Numbered from the stretch's first letter, positions 1 to 6,716 are shown. The stretch: 6,853 bases of DNA from Pseudofrankia asymbiotica (GCF_001983105.1 NZ_MOMC01000046.1:27336-34188); one strand, 5' to 3'. The notes: generated from the letters alone by a model not told the origin. A program made the numbers and translations.

Positions 1-539
1 TCGACGAGCCGACGGCGGCGATGGACGTCTCCGCCAGGCAGGCCTTCTGGGCGGAGACCCGGACCTGGGCCGCCGAGGGGCGCACCGTGGTGTTCGCGAC
101 GCACTACCTGGCCGAGGCGGACGACTTCGCCGACCGGATCGTGCTGCTGCGCGGCGGCAAGGTGGTCGCCGACGGCACGACGACCGAGGTGAAGTCGCTC
201 GTCGGTGGCCGGGTCATCCGGGCGACGCTGCCGGGCGTCGACGACCTCCGGCTCGCCGCGCTGGGCAGGCTGCCGGGCGTCAGCCGGGCGGCGCGGCGCG
301 GCGACACCATCGAGCTGCGCTGCGCCGACAGCGACGTGGCCCTGCGCGCGCTGCTCGCCGAGGCACCCGCCGTCCGCGACCTGGAGATCACCGGCGCCGG
401 CCTGGAGGACGCCTTCCTCGCCCTGACCGCCGACCCGGCGACGTCGCCCGCCGCGCCCACCGGGATCACCGGGATCACCGGGATCACCGGGCTTGACACA
501 CACACCTACGCGCCGCAGACCAAGGAGACAGCGCGATGA
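1..539 (+). CDS. ABC exporter ATP-binding subunit, C-terminal part (5' end outside the window)
   Basis: This is the nucleotide-binding subunit of an ABC-2 type exporter; it would hydrolyse ATP at the inner face of the membrane to drive the permease encoded next. The frame opens at base 3 with DEPT, the end of Walker B, followed by a D-loop (AAMD). The H-loop histidine lies in FATHYLAEAD about 35 residues later. Walker A and the signature motif must lie upstream of the window. After the ATPase core, a domain of about 75 residues ending in LEDAFLALTA resembles the DUF4162 C-terminal domain of DrrA/CcmA-like exporters. The tail is Pro/Ala-rich and carries a GIT repeat. The stop (537-539) overlaps the permease ATG at 536, so the two genes are translationally coupled. 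The family call is firm; the substrate cannot be read from the sequence. Confidence 0.93.
   Translation, partial: DEPTAAMDVSARQAFWAETRTWAAEGRTVVFATHYLAEADDFADRIVLLRGGKVVADGTTTEVKSLVGGRVIRATLPGVDDLRLAALGRLPGVSRAARRGDTIELRCADSDVALRALLAEAPAVRDLEITGAGLEDAFLALTADPATSPAAPTGITGITGITGLDTHTYAPQTKETAR
462..488 (+). repeat. Three tandem copies of a 9-bp unit (GGGATCACC)
   Basis: Three perfect copies of GGGATCACC lie head to tail and encode a Gly-Ile-Thr repeat in the C-terminal tail of the ATPase, beyond the last conserved motif. The unit length is a multiple of three, so gain or loss of copies would keep the frame and the overlap with the permease gene. Confidence 0.85.
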
Positions 540-1282
540 ACCCGGTCATGGTGACCGCTCGCTACACCCGGTTCGAGATGGCCAGGATCGGCCGCAACCC
601 CCGGTTCCTCATCTTCAGCATGTTCCTACCGGTGATCATGTTCGCCGCGTTCACGTCGGCGGACGCGACGGACGCGCTCGGCGACATCACTGTCGGCCCC
701 TACATCATGGTCAGCATGGCCAGCTTCGGGGCCATGATGTCCGTCGTCAGCACCGGTGGCCGCATCGCGCTCGAACGCGCCGGTGGCTGGAGCCGCCAGC
801 TGCGGCTCACCGCCCTGACCAGCGGCCAGTACATCACCAGCAAGATCATCGGTGGGTTCACCCTGGCGCTGCCCGCGCTGGTCGCGGTGTTCGTCGAGGC
901 GTACGCGCTCGACCGGGCGAGGCTGTCAATCGGTACCTACCTCGAGGCCGGTCTCTGGGTGCTGATCGGCATGCTGCCGCTGGCGGCGCTCGGGATCCTG
1001 CTTGGCTACCTCGTGCGGGCGGACAACGCGGGGCAGCTCATCGGCGGCATGACGTCGCTGCTCGCGCTGGCCGGCGGCGTATGGGTGCCGGTCGAGCAGT
1101 TTCCTCACTGGTTGGCGGACGTCGTGAAGGCGCTGCCGATGTACTGGTCCGGGCAGGCCGGCAGAGAGGTGATCGCCGGCTCCTGGGTCGGCTGGCACGG
1201 GGTTCTCGTCCTCGCCGTCTGGACCCTGGTGCTCGGTCGGCTCGCGGCCCGCTCCTACGCCCGCGACCAGCTGCGCGCCTAG
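536..1282 (+). CDS. ABC-2 type exporter permease subunit
   Basis: This is the membrane subunit (248 residues) that pairs with the ATPase just upstream. Hydrophobic segments lie at about residues 23-41, 54-73, 104-124, 138-160, 166-185 and 219-237. That gives six helices, the usual number for an ABC2_membrane subunit. The cytoplasmic stretch between helices 2 and 3 (ERAGGWSRQLRLTALTSGQY) is the typical coupling region of this family. The ATG overlaps the ATPase stop (ATGA), and AAGGAG at 522-527 sits 8 bases before it, so the start is secure. Only one permease gene is present, so the transporter would be a homodimer of membrane subunits unless another lies upstream of the window. Linked two-component genes suggest export of, or defence against, a membrane-active or antibiotic-like compound; that role is inferred from context. 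Confidence 0.92.
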   Translation: MNPVMVTARYTRFEMARIGRNPRFLIFSMFLPVIMFAAFTSADATDALGDITVGPYIMVSMASFGAMMSVVSTGGRIALERAGGWSRQLRLTALTSGQYITSKIIGGFTLALPALVAVFVEAYALDRARLSIGTYLEAGLWVLIGMLPLAALGILLGYLVRADNAGQLIGGMTSLLALAGGVWVPVEQFPHWLADVVKALPMYWSGQAGREVIAGSWVGWHGVLVLAVWTLVLGRLAARSYARDQLRA

Positions 1283-1420
1283 AGCTCCGGGGCGCGATGA
1301 TGCTCTTCCTTCGCGTCGCCGACGGCCTTCTTCCGTGGCGGCACTGGTGTGAACCGATTCGAGGAACATGAGAGAACCACAGGCAGCGTCGACGAGGGTG
1401 GCGGGCGAGCCGGGCGAGCT

Positions 1421-2686
1421 ATGGAAACTGACCAGCTGACACCGGACGGTCCCCAGGGCTGGGCGAAGGTCCGCGGGTGGCTGTTCGAACCGATTCGCGG
1501 CGGCGACGCGCTCGGTCGCACGGCCGGGATCACCCGGTGGCGGCGGACGTCCGGGATCTGGTTGATCTATCTCGCCTATGCCTTCGCGGACCTGGCCGAC
1601 GAGCGGAACCCGGCGCGCGTCGTGCTCGCGATCGTCCTGATGGGTGCCTTCTGCTACCTCTACGTCGTCCCGCTGCCGCGGGCCATGTTCGCCGGGCCAC
1701 GCCGGGACCAGGTGACCGTGCTGGTCGGCGGGCCGCTCATCATGGTCACCTACCTCGTCCTCGTCGGCCGCGGCGGGCTGATCTTCCCGACCTTCCTGGC
1801 GGTCGCCTTCGCCCTGCTGCTGGTGCCCGCCGTGAGCCTGCCGATCGTCGTGGCCATGGCGGCCGCCGTCACCTGGCTTCCGCAGTACGTGCCGAGCTGG
1901 CACGCGCACGGCGCCCAGTGGTCCACATCCGGCCCCATCGCCCTCGTCATGTTCGCGATCTACGCGATGCGCGCGGGCGCCCGTCACCAGATCGAGCTGG
2001 CGCGGGCCCGGCAGGAGATCGAACGGCTCGCGCAGGAGCAGGAACGACTGCGGATCAGCCGCGACCTGCACGACCTGCTCGGGCACGCGCTGACGACGAT
2101 CACCGTCAAGGCCGAGCTGGCGGCGAAGCTCGCCACCCGCGCCCCGGAACGGGCCGCCGCCGAGATGTCCCAGGTAGCGGCACTCGGCCGGGAGTGCCTC
2201 GCGGACGTGCGCGCGACGGTGGCCGGCTACCGGCAGGTCAGCCTGGTGACGGAGCTCGCGACGGCCCGGGAGGTGCTGTCCGCCGCCGGGATCCGCACCG
2301 AGCTGCCGGCCGCCGTCGAGGACGTCCCTGTCGCGAACCGCGAGCTGTTCGGCTGGGTGCTGCGCGAGGCCGTGACGAACGTGGTCCGGCACAGCGGCGC
2401 GTCCTCGGTACGGGTGGTGGTCACCGACCGGTCGATCGAGATCGTCGACGACGGTGTCGGTACCTCCCCGGCCGCGGAGTCGGCCGATCCGAAGGCGCCC
2501 GCCCTCGCGAGGCCGAGCGGTGGGGGCAGCGGTCTCGTCGGCCTGGCCGAGCGGATAGCCGCCGCCGGCGGCCGGCTTGAATCCGGCCCGGCTCATGGCC
2601 TGGCCCCGGCCGCCGGCAACGGCCCGTCGCCGCGCCACAACGGCACGATCCGCGGCTTCCGCCTACGCGCCACAATCCCAGCCTGA
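1421..2686 (+). CDS. DesK/NarX-type sensor histidine kinase
   Basis: This is a membrane sensor kinase of the HisKA_3 family (421 residues from this ATG) that would phosphorylate the adjacent response regulator. Five to six hydrophobic segments fall at about residues 45-58, 66-84, 97-117, 120-152 (probably two) and 170-183. A charged helical linker (186-213) leads to the dimerisation domain with RDLHDLLGH; H217 is the phospho-accepting histidine. The ATPase domain has an N-box (REAVTNVVRHS, N320), a G1 box (DDGVG, D343) and a G2 box (GSGLVGL, about 369-375). Gly/Pro-rich inserts follow G1 and G2. An in-frame GTG at 1349 would add 24 residues, but about 9 of those 24 codons end in A or T, unlike the rest of the gene, so the ATG at 1421 is preferred. 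Neither start has a strong Shine-Dalgarno. The signal sensed is unknown. Confidence 0.9.
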   Translation: METDQLTPDGPQGWAKVRGWLFEPIRGGDALGRTAGITRWRRTSGIWLIYLAYAFADLADERNPARVVLAIVLMGAFCYLYVVPLPRAMFAGPRRDQVTVLVGGPLIMVTYLVLVGRGGLIFPTFLAVAFALLLVPAVSLPIVVAMAAAVTWLPQYVPSWHAHGAQWSTSGPIALVMFAIYAMRAGARHQIELARARQEIERLAQEQERLRISRDLHDLLGHALTTITVKAELAAKLATRAPERAAAEMSQVAALGRECLADVRATVAGYRQVSLVTELATAREVLSAAGIRTELPAAVEDVPVANRELFGWVLREAVTNVVRHSGASSVRVVVTDRSIEIVDDGVGTSPAAESADPKAPALARPSGGGSGLVGLAERIAAAGGRLESGPAHGLAPAAGNGPSPRHNGTIRGFRLRATIPA

Positions 2687-2712
2687 CCCGAACCCACCCC
2701 ACCGCGCCCGGA

Positions 2713-2716
2713 CGGA
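2713..2716 (+). promoter_or_regulatory. Shine-Dalgarno GGAG pointing to an ATA start
   Basis: GGAG lies 7 bases before the ATA codon at 2724, which is ideal spacing. The receiver domain begins almost directly after that codon. No ATG, GTG or TTG in this frame lies between 2598 and the start of the receiver domain. Confidence 0.5.
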
Positions 2717-2723
2717 GCGAACC

Positions 2724-3335
2724 ATAAATACAGTCCGTGTTCTGCTCGCCGACGATCAGCATCTTGTCCGCGGGGCGCTGGCCGCTCTGCTGTCGTTGGA
2801 GGACGACATCGAGGTCGTCGGCCAGGTGGGGCGCGGCGACGAGGTGGTCGGCGCGGTCAGGCGGCACGCTCCGGACGTCGTGCTGATGGATGTGGAGATG
2901 CCCGGCATCGACGGCCTGGCCGCCGCCGCCGCGGTCCGGGCGACGTGCCCCTCGACCCAGGTGCTCATCGTCACCACTTTCGGCCGCACCGGCTACCTGC
3001 GCCGGGCGATGGAGGCGGGAGCGCTGGGTTTCGTCGTCAAGGACGCGCCACCGGACGCGCTGGCCGACGCCGTCCGCCGGGTGGCGCGTGGCGAGCGCGT
3101 TGTCGACCCGGCGCTCGCGGCCACGACGCTCGCGAGCGGGCCGAGCCCGCTCACCGGGAGGGAACGCGACGTGCTGATCGCGGCCAGGGACGGGGCGACC
3201 GTGGCCGACATCGCCGGGCGGCTGTTTCTCTCCGAGGGGACGGTCCGCAACTATCTGTCCGCCGCGATCGCCAAGACCGGTGCCCGCAACCGCATGGAGG
3301 CTCTCCGCGCCGCCGACGAGTCCGGCTGGCTCTGA
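2724..3335 (+). CDS. NarL/DesR-type response regulator (start codon uncertain, ATA proposed)
   Basis: This is a DNA-binding response regulator, the likely partner of the kinase that ends 37 bases upstream. Numbered from the ATA at 2724 it has 203 residues, close to DesR. The receiver domain has the acidic pair D10/D11 (LLADDQ), phospho-acceptor D56 ([10 protein letters not shown]), a conserved Thr in IVTTFG and K106 (VVKDA). A LuxR-type helix-turn-helix fills residues about 142-203 (LTGRERDVL, then [10 protein letters not shown]). Its likely target is the exporter operon. The start is odd: the nearest canonical in-frame starts are ATG at 2595 and TTG at 2577, inside the kinase gene. These would add 43 or 49 Pro/Arg/Ala-rich residues that look like out-of-frame translation of the kinase C-terminus. 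Family and end are secure; the start is not. Confidence 0.9.
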   Translation: MNTVRVLLADDQHLVRGALAALLSLEDDIEVVGQVGRGDEVVGAVRRHAPDVVLMDVEMPGIDGLAAAAAVRATCPSTQVLIVTTFGRTGYLRRAMEAGALGFVVKDAPPDALADAVRRVARGERVVDPALAATTLASGPSPLTGRERDVLIAARDGATVADIAGRLFLSEGTVRNYLSAAIAKTGARNRMEALRAADESGWL

Positions 3336-3355
3336 CCAGCATCGATGCGACTTCC

Positions 3356-3406
3356 GGGCCGCCAGCGCTCCGGGGCCGCCGGGACCACGCCGGGGCCTGG
3401 CGGGCC
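3356..3406 (+). terminator. Possible GC-rich terminator hairpin after the response regulator
   Basis: GGGCCGCCAG (3356-3365) pairs at 9 of 10 positions with CTGGCGGGCC (3397-3406) around a 31-base GC-rich loop. It lies 21 bases after the response-regulator stop and before ask. There is no T-run, as is common in actinomycetes, so this is only a candidate separator between the signalling module and ask. Confidence 0.3.
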
Positions 3407-3452
3407 GGCGACGGTGCGCGAAAATCGGGTCGGGAACGGCGGCGGCACTCTG

Positions 3453-3458
3453 TAGCCT
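3453..3458 (+). promoter_or_regulatory. Candidate -10 element (TAGCCT) for a leaderless ask transcript
   Basis: TAGCCT fits the actinobacterial TANNNT -10 consensus and ends 7 bases before the ATG at 3466, so transcription could start at or beside the start codon. No convincing Shine-Dalgarno precedes that ATG. No clear -35 was seen. Confidence 0.35.
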
Positions 3459-3465
3459 GATGGGC

Positions 3466-4734
3466 ATGGCGTTGGTGGTGGCGAAGTTCGGCGGCTCCTC
3501 CGTAGCGGACGCGGACAAGATCAAAAGGGTGGCCGAGCGCGTCGTCGAGCAGCGCCGCGCGGGTAACGACGTGTGCGTCGTCGTGAGCGCGATGGGTGAC
3601 ACGACCGACGAGCTGCTGGAGCTCGCCGAGCAGGTGTCCCCGCTGCCGCCGCCCCGCGAGCTGGACATGCTGCTGACGTCGGGTGAGCGCATCTCGATGG
3701 CGCTGCTGGCGATGGCGATCTCGAACCTCGGCGCCGAGGCGCGCTCGTTCACCGGCTCGCAGGCCGGTGTGATCACGACGGGCACGCACGGCAAGGCGCG
3801 GATCATCGACGTCACGCCCGGCCGGATCCGGACCGCCCTCGACGAGGGCGCGATCGCGATCGTCGCCGGTTTCCAGGGTGTCAGCCAGGACACCAAGGAC
3901 ATCACGACGCTCGGCCGCGGCGGCTCGGACACGACGGCGGTCGCGCTGGCCGCCGCGCTGCACGCCGACGCCTGCGAGATCTACACCGACGTGGACGGCG
4001 TCTTCACCGCCGACCCGCGGATCGTGCCGAACGCACGGAAGATCGACACGGTCTCCTACGAGGAGATGCTCGAGCTCGCCGCCAGCGGCGCCAAGGTCCT
4101 CATGCTGCGCTGCGTGGAATATGCCCGCCGCTACAGCGTCCCCGTGCATGTCCGCTCGTCGTTCTCGACCAAGCAGGGCACCTGGGTCATCGATCTACCG
4201 GAGGCTGAGCTCGTGGAACAGGCCATCATCCGCGGCGTCGCGCACGACAACAGCGAGGCGAAGGTGACGGTCGTCGGCTGCCCGGACAAGCCCGGGGTCG
4301 CGGCGGCGGTGTTCCGCGCGGTCGCGGACGCGGACGTCAACCTCGACATGATCGTCCAGGTCGGGTCGGTCGCCGGTTCCGGACGGACGGACATCTCGTT
4401 CACGGCGCCGAAGGCCGACGGCCGCGTCGCCCTTGCCGCGCTGGAGAAGGTTCGCGCCGAGATCGGCTTCGAGAAGACCCTGTACGACGACCACATCGGC
4501 AAGCTGTCGCTGATCGGCGCGGGGATGAAGTCGCACCCAGGGGTGTCGGCCCGGTTCTTCGGCGCGCTCGCGGACTCGGGCGTGAACGTCGAGATCATCT
4601 CGACCTCCGAGATCCGGATCTCGGTCGTCGTCCGCGACACCGACCTGGCGGGCGCCGTCAAGGCGGTCCACGATGCCTTCGAGCTCGGCGACCCCGACAA
4701 CCAGGCCATCGTCTACGCCGGCACCGGCCGCTGA
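3466..4734 (+). CDS. ask: Aspartokinase (alpha subunit, full length)
   Basis: This enzyme phosphorylates aspartate with ATP, the committed step toward lysine, diaminopimelate, threonine, methionine and isoleucine. It has 422 residues, against 421 for Corynebacterium LysC (recalled). The kinase domain shows KFGGSS (7-12), SAMGDTTDE (41-49), TSGERIS (71-77), [11 protein letters not shown] (147-157) and [13 protein letters not shown] (173-185). Two ACT domains follow, at about 265-335 and 346-420, and would bind the feedback effectors. The sequence [10 protein letters not shown] (351-360) and the ending YAGTGR match the corynebacterial type. Residue 311, a feedback-sensitivity position (Thr) in Corynebacterium as I recall, is Ser here. 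An in-frame ATG at 3460 would add two residues; 3466 gives the conserved MALVV start. Asd follows 145 bases downstream. Also called lysC. Confidence 0.97.
   Translation: MALVVAKFGGSSVADADKIKRVAERVVEQRRAGNDVCVVVSAMGDTTDELLELAEQVSPLPPPRELDMLLTSGERISMALLAMAISNLGAEARSFTGSQAGVITTGTHGKARIIDVTPGRIRTALDEGAIAIVAGFQGVSQDTKDITTLGRGGSDTTAVALAAALHADACEIYTDVDGVFTADPRIVPNARKIDTVSYEEMLELAASGAKVLMLRCVEYARRYSVPVHVRSSFSTKQGTWVIDLPEAELVEQAIIRGVAHDNSEAKVTVVGCPDKPGVAAAVFRAVADADVNLDMIVQVGSVAGSGRTDISFTAPKADGRVALAALEKVRAEIGFEKTLYDDHIGKLSLIGAGMKSHPGVSARFFGALADSGVNVEIISTSEIRISVVVRDTDLAGAVKAVHDAFELGDPDNQAIVYAGTGR
4200..4204 (+). promoter_or_regulatory. Internal Shine-Dalgarno (GGAGG) for the aspartokinase beta subunit
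   Basis: A full GGAGG lies inside the ask reading frame, 8 bases before the in-frame GTG at 4213. Its strength and spacing are better than the signal in front of ask itself. Confidence 0.6.
4213..4734 (+). CDS. ask: Aspartokinase beta (regulatory) subunit from an internal in-frame start
   Basis: Translation from the GTG at codon 250 of ask would give a 173-residue protein holding only the two ACT domains. In Corynebacterium glutamicum lysC (recalled) a 172-residue beta subunit starts at the same codon number, also read as Val in the alpha subunit, and joins alpha in an alpha2beta2 enzyme inhibited by lysine plus threonine. Here the start reads [19 protein letters not shown], closely matching the corynebacterial beta N-terminus. 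A GGAGG precedes it by 8 bases. Beta would bind effector and transmit inhibition to the catalytic subunit. The internal start is seen in the sequence; its use in this organism is inferred. Confidence 0.65.
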   Translation: MEQAIIRGVAHDNSEAKVTVVGCPDKPGVAAAVFRAVADADVNLDMIVQVGSVAGSGRTDISFTAPKADGRVALAALEKVRAEIGFEKTLYDDHIGKLSLIGAGMKSHPGVSARFFGALADSGVNVEIISTSEIRISVVVRDTDLAGAVKAVHDAFELGDPDNQAIVYAGTGR

Positions 4735-4791
4735 CCGATAGCTTCCCCACCGATCTGCCAATGCACGGGTGAACGCATGCCGGAGGCTCGG

Positions 4792-4822
4792 CGTTGATCA
4801 CAGGTAGGCAGGCAGATCAGCG
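4792..4822. promoter_or_regulatory. Inverted repeat in the ask-asd spacer
   Basis: CGTTGATC (4792-4799) and GATCAGCG (4815-4822) form an 8-bp stem with one G-T pair around a 15-base loop. It lies 57 bases after ask and 57 bases before asd. It could be an operator or an RNA hairpin that sets the asd level; there is no direct evidence for either. No convincing promoter was found in this spacer. Confidence 0.3.
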
Positions 4823-4879
4823 GGGACCCCTCGCCTGACTACAGCAAGAGCAAAGCCCTCATGGAGAGGAACTTCGGCC

Positions 4880-5953
4880 GTGGCCGACGAGAGTGTGCGC
4901 CGTCCTACCCTTGCCATCGTTGGCGCGACCGGGGCCGTGGGCACCGTCATGCTGTCGCTGCTGGACGAGCGCCCGGACATCTGGGGTGAGATCCGTCTGA
5001 TCGCCTCGGCCCGCTCGGCGGGGCGGACGCTGCGGGTACGCGGCCAGGACGTCGTCGTCCAGGCACTCGCGCCCGAGGTCTTCGACGGTGTCGACATCGC
5101 GATGTTCGACGTGCCCGACGAGGTCTCCGCCCAGTGGGCGCCGGTCGCCGCCGAGCGCGGGGCGATCGCCGTCGACAACTCCGGCGCGTTCCGGATGGAC
5201 GCGGACGTGCCGCTGATCGTCCCCGAGGTCAACGCCGACGCGCTCGCCGACACGCCACGCGGGATCATCGCCAACCCGAACTGCACGACGCTGTCGATGA
5301 TCGTCGCTGTCGGCGCGCTGCACCGCGAGTTCGGGCTCGAGTCGCTGTTCGCCACGTCCTACCAGGCGGCCAGCGGCGCCGGCCAGGCCGGCATCGACGC
5401 GCTCTACGACCAGCTGGCCGCCGTCGGCGGCCGCCGCGACCTCGGCCAGACCGCGGGAGACGTGCGCAAGGCTCTCGGCGAGGACGCCCTCGGGCCGTTC
5501 CCGGCTCCGCTCGCGCTCAACGTGGTCCCGTGGGCCGGCTCTCTCAAGGACGGCGGCTGGTCGTCGGAGGAACTGAAGATCCGCAACGAGTCACGCAAGA
5601 TCCTCGGCATGCCGGGGCTGCGCGTCTCGGCCACCTGCGTGCGGGTCCCCGTCATCACCACTCACGCGGTGGCGGTGCATGCCCGGTTCGCTCGCCCCGT
5701 CAGCGCCGCGGAGGCTCGCGCCGTGCTCGCCGGCGCGCCGGGGGTCGCCGTCGTGGACGACCCGGCGGCCGGCGAGTTCCCGACGCCGGCGGACGTCGTC
5801 GGGACCGACCCCACCTGGGTGGGCCGAATCCGCCAGTCGCCGGACGACCCGAACGAGGTGGCGCTTTTCGTGTGCGGCGACAACCTCCGCAAGGGTGCCG
5901 CCCTGAACACCCTGCAGATCGCCGAGACCCTCGTCGGCCGCGGCCTGCGCTAA
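4880..5953 (+). CDS. asd: Aspartate-semialdehyde dehydrogenase
   Basis: This enzyme reduces aspartyl-4-phosphate, the Ask product, to aspartate-4-semialdehyde using NADPH, in the cytoplasm. The protein has 357 residues, slightly above the usual 335-350 or so. An N-terminal Rossmann motif (VGATGAVG, 14-21) binds NADP. The catalytic cysteine is C135 in NPNCTT, with Q162 in the SYQAASGAG segment. The catalytic histidine is H262, after RVPVITT. The C-terminus retains the dehydrogenase-fold segment [10 protein letters not shown]. The start is GTG, with GAGAGGA at 4864-4870 placed 9 bases before it; the upstream ATG at 4861 is out of frame. It lies 145 bases after ask on the same strand, so co-transcription is likely but a separate promoter is possible. 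The product supplies lysine, diaminopimelate for peptidoglycan, threonine and methionine. Confidence 0.97.
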   Translation: MADESVRRPTLAIVGATGAVGTVMLSLLDERPDIWGEIRLIASARSAGRTLRVRGQDVVVQALAPEVFDGVDIAMFDVPDEVSAQWAPVAAERGAIAVDNSGAFRMDADVPLIVPEVNADALADTPRGIIANPNCTTLSMIVAVGALHREFGLESLFATSYQAASGAGQAGIDALYDQLAAVGGRRDLGQTAGDVRKALGEDALGPFPAPLALNVVPWAGSLKDGGWSSEELKIRNESRKILGMPGLRVSATCVRVPVITTHAVAVHARFARPVSAAEARAVLAGAPGVAVVDDPAAGEFPTPADVVGTDPTWVGRIRQSPDDPNEVALFVCGDNLRKGAALNTLQIAETLVGRGLR

Positions 5954-6013
5954 CCCCGCTCGTCCGGCACGACGATTTACCGAACAACGGTTGCGAATAC
6001 AAATACCGGAGGG

Positions 6014-6041
6014 CGTCGGACGCAACGGAAAACATCCGACG
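6014..6041 (+). terminator. Weak inverted repeat downstream of asd
   Basis: CGTCGGA (6014-6020) pairs perfectly with TCCGACG (6035-6041) around a 14-base loop, 60 bases after the asd stop. A small alternative dyad, GCGTC-G-GACGC (6013-6023), overlaps the left arm. It may help to end the asd transcript. Confidence 0.3.
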
Positions 6042-6073
6042 AAGCATCCGGTCTCGTTCGGGCTCGCGGCATC

Positions 6074-6103
6074 CAGCGGCCGGCACATTCACGCCGGCCG
6101 CTG
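6074..6103 (+). terminator. Strong hairpin, candidate asd terminator
   Basis: CAGCGGCCGGC (6074-6084) and GCCGGCCGCTG (6093-6103) form a perfect 11-bp, almost all G-C stem with an 8-base loop (ACATTCAC). It lies 120 bases past the asd stop. There is no T-run, which is usual for actinobacterial hairpin terminators. Confidence 0.55.
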
Positions 6104-6247
6104 AGACGAGCATGTCCAGAACGCTCTTCGGCAGCGATCGTCGCCATGCGCCGCTGGCGGTCTGGCGCCCTGCCCCGCAGGCAGTTCCGACTGGCCCTTC
6201 CGCCCACCGGCCAGGCGGACGGAAGCGCCGAAGCCCACCGTGCAAAG

Positions 6248-6283
6248 CGATCAGCCCGCCTCCCCGGGGAAACGGGCTGATCG
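6248..6283. terminator. Strong hairpin, possible bidirectional terminator
   Basis: CGATCAGCCCG (6248-6258) and CGGGCTGATCG (6273-6283) form a perfect 11-bp stem. The 14-base loop itself contains the palindrome TCCCCGGGGA. The symmetry means it would fold in transcripts from either convergent gene. Confidence 0.5.
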
Positions 6284-6305
6284 TGGTCGAGGACTGAGCC
6301 CTAGA

Positions 6306-6320
6306 TCGGGCAAAGCCCGA
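6306..6320 (-). terminator. Compact hairpin with a triloop
   Basis: TCGGGC-AAA-GCCCGA is a perfect 6-bp stem with a 3-base loop. On the minus strand it reads TCGGGC-TTT-GCCCGA followed by TCTAG. It could act as a second stop for csp read-through; direction is uncertain. Confidence 0.4.
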
Positions 6321-6359
6321 CTTCGGGGTCCGGAGTCACCCGTGGAGCAATATGCAGAG

Positions 6360-6406
6360 CGGGCCACCGGGGAGGCTGCCCAGAGGACAACGACCAGGGT
6401 GGCCCG
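6360..6406 (-). terminator. Candidate csp terminator hairpin
   Basis: CGGGCCACC (6360-6368) and GGTGGCCCG (6398-6406) form a perfect 9-bp stem around a 29-base loop. Its near arm is only 16 bases after the csp stop in the direction of csp transcription, the expected place for a terminator. Confidence 0.5.
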
Positions 6407-6422
6407 TCAAGGTCTGCGTGGC

Positions 6423-6626
6423 TCAGATGGCGTGGACTGCGTCGGCCTGCGGCCCCTTCTGACCCTGGGTCACCTGGAACTCGACCCGCTGGCCCTCCTC
6501 AAGGGATTTGTAGCCGTCCATGTCGATCGCGCTGTAGTGGACGAAGACGTCGGAGCCGCCGCCATCCACCGAGATGAAGCCGAAGCCCTTTTCCGAGTTG
6601 AACCACTTAACCGTGCCCTGAGCCAC
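6423..6626 (-). CDS. csp: CspA-family cold-shock protein
   Basis: This is a 67-residue single cold-shock-domain protein. Such proteins bind single-stranded RNA and DNA, loosen mRNA structure and act as RNA chaperones in the cytoplasm. It starts [10 protein letters not shown] and has RNP1 as KGFGFI (13-18) and RNP2 as VFVHY (27-31). The nucleic-acid-stacking aromatics W8, F15, F17, F28 and H30 are in place, and the segment [14 protein letters not shown] (39-52) completes the five-stranded barrel. Length and sequence fit the actinomycete 7-kDa group. The start is GTG, with AGGGAG (plus-strand 6635-6640) placed 8 bases upstream. It is convergent with asd and has its own structured leader. Whether it is cold-induced or constitutive cannot be told from sequence, since many paralogues are not cold-induced. 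Confidence 0.96.
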   Translation of the reverse strand: MAQGTVKWFNSEKGFGFISVDGGGSDVFVHYSAIDMDGYKSLEEGQRVEFQVTQGQKGPQADAVHAI

Positions 6627-6654
6627 GTGCCGTTCTCCCTGCTGGTGCAGTCAG

Positions 6655-6680
6655 GGCCCGCACCGCGCGGACCCCGGGCC
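6655..6680 (-). promoter_or_regulatory. Leader inverted repeat close to the csp ribosome-binding site
   Basis: GGCCCG (6655-6660) and CGGGCC (6675-6680) form a perfect 6-bp stem with a 14-base loop, ending 15 bases upstream of the csp Shine-Dalgarno. A smaller CTGC-ACCA-GCAG stem abuts the Shine-Dalgarno. This adds to a strongly structured leader if the region is transcribed. Confidence 0.3.
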
Positions 6681-6716
6681 AATTGCCGGGACATTCATCA
6701 CCGGCTCAGTTCCGCA

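Larger units (their letters stand above)
5954..6422. other. Convergent intergenic spacer without a convincing gene
   Basis: These 469 bases separate the 3' ends of asd (+) and csp (-). Open frames across it lack recognisable domains and coding-like codon use. Base composition is mixed, with a less GC-rich patch around 5985-6035. Five perfect inverted repeats stand out, listed individually where strong. No tRNA-like fold or insertion-sequence ends were seen. Confidence 0.6.

Noticed and set aside
1349..1420. GTG start giving a longer sensor kinase
   Set aside because: The extra 24 codons have many A/T third positions, unlike the rest of the gene, and no Shine-Dalgarno precedes the GTG.
1351..1497. 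Direct repeat GAACCGATTCG at 1351-1361 and 1487-1497
   Set aside because: A shared 11-mer is expected several times by chance in a window of this size, and no mobile-element structure surrounds it.
926..2638. Long minus-strand open frame (570 codons)
   Set aside because: It lies antisense to the permease and the kinase, both with clear domains, and its translation is low-complexity Arg/Gly/Asp-rich. Long antisense frames are expected at this GC content.
2421..3932. Long minus-strand open frame (503 codons)
   Set aside because: It is antisense to the kinase end, regulator and ask; it has no recognisable domain and is Ser/Arg/Pro-rich.
4735..4879. Possible asd promoter (TAGCTT at 4739-4744)
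   Set aside because: It fits TANNNT only; no -35 at the right distance was seen, and such hexamers are common.
5977..6207. Minus-strand open frame in the asd-csp spacer (76 codons)
   Set aside because: It has no domain, an Arg-rich composition, and runs through the strong hairpin at 6074-6103. Spacer sequence is a simpler explanation.
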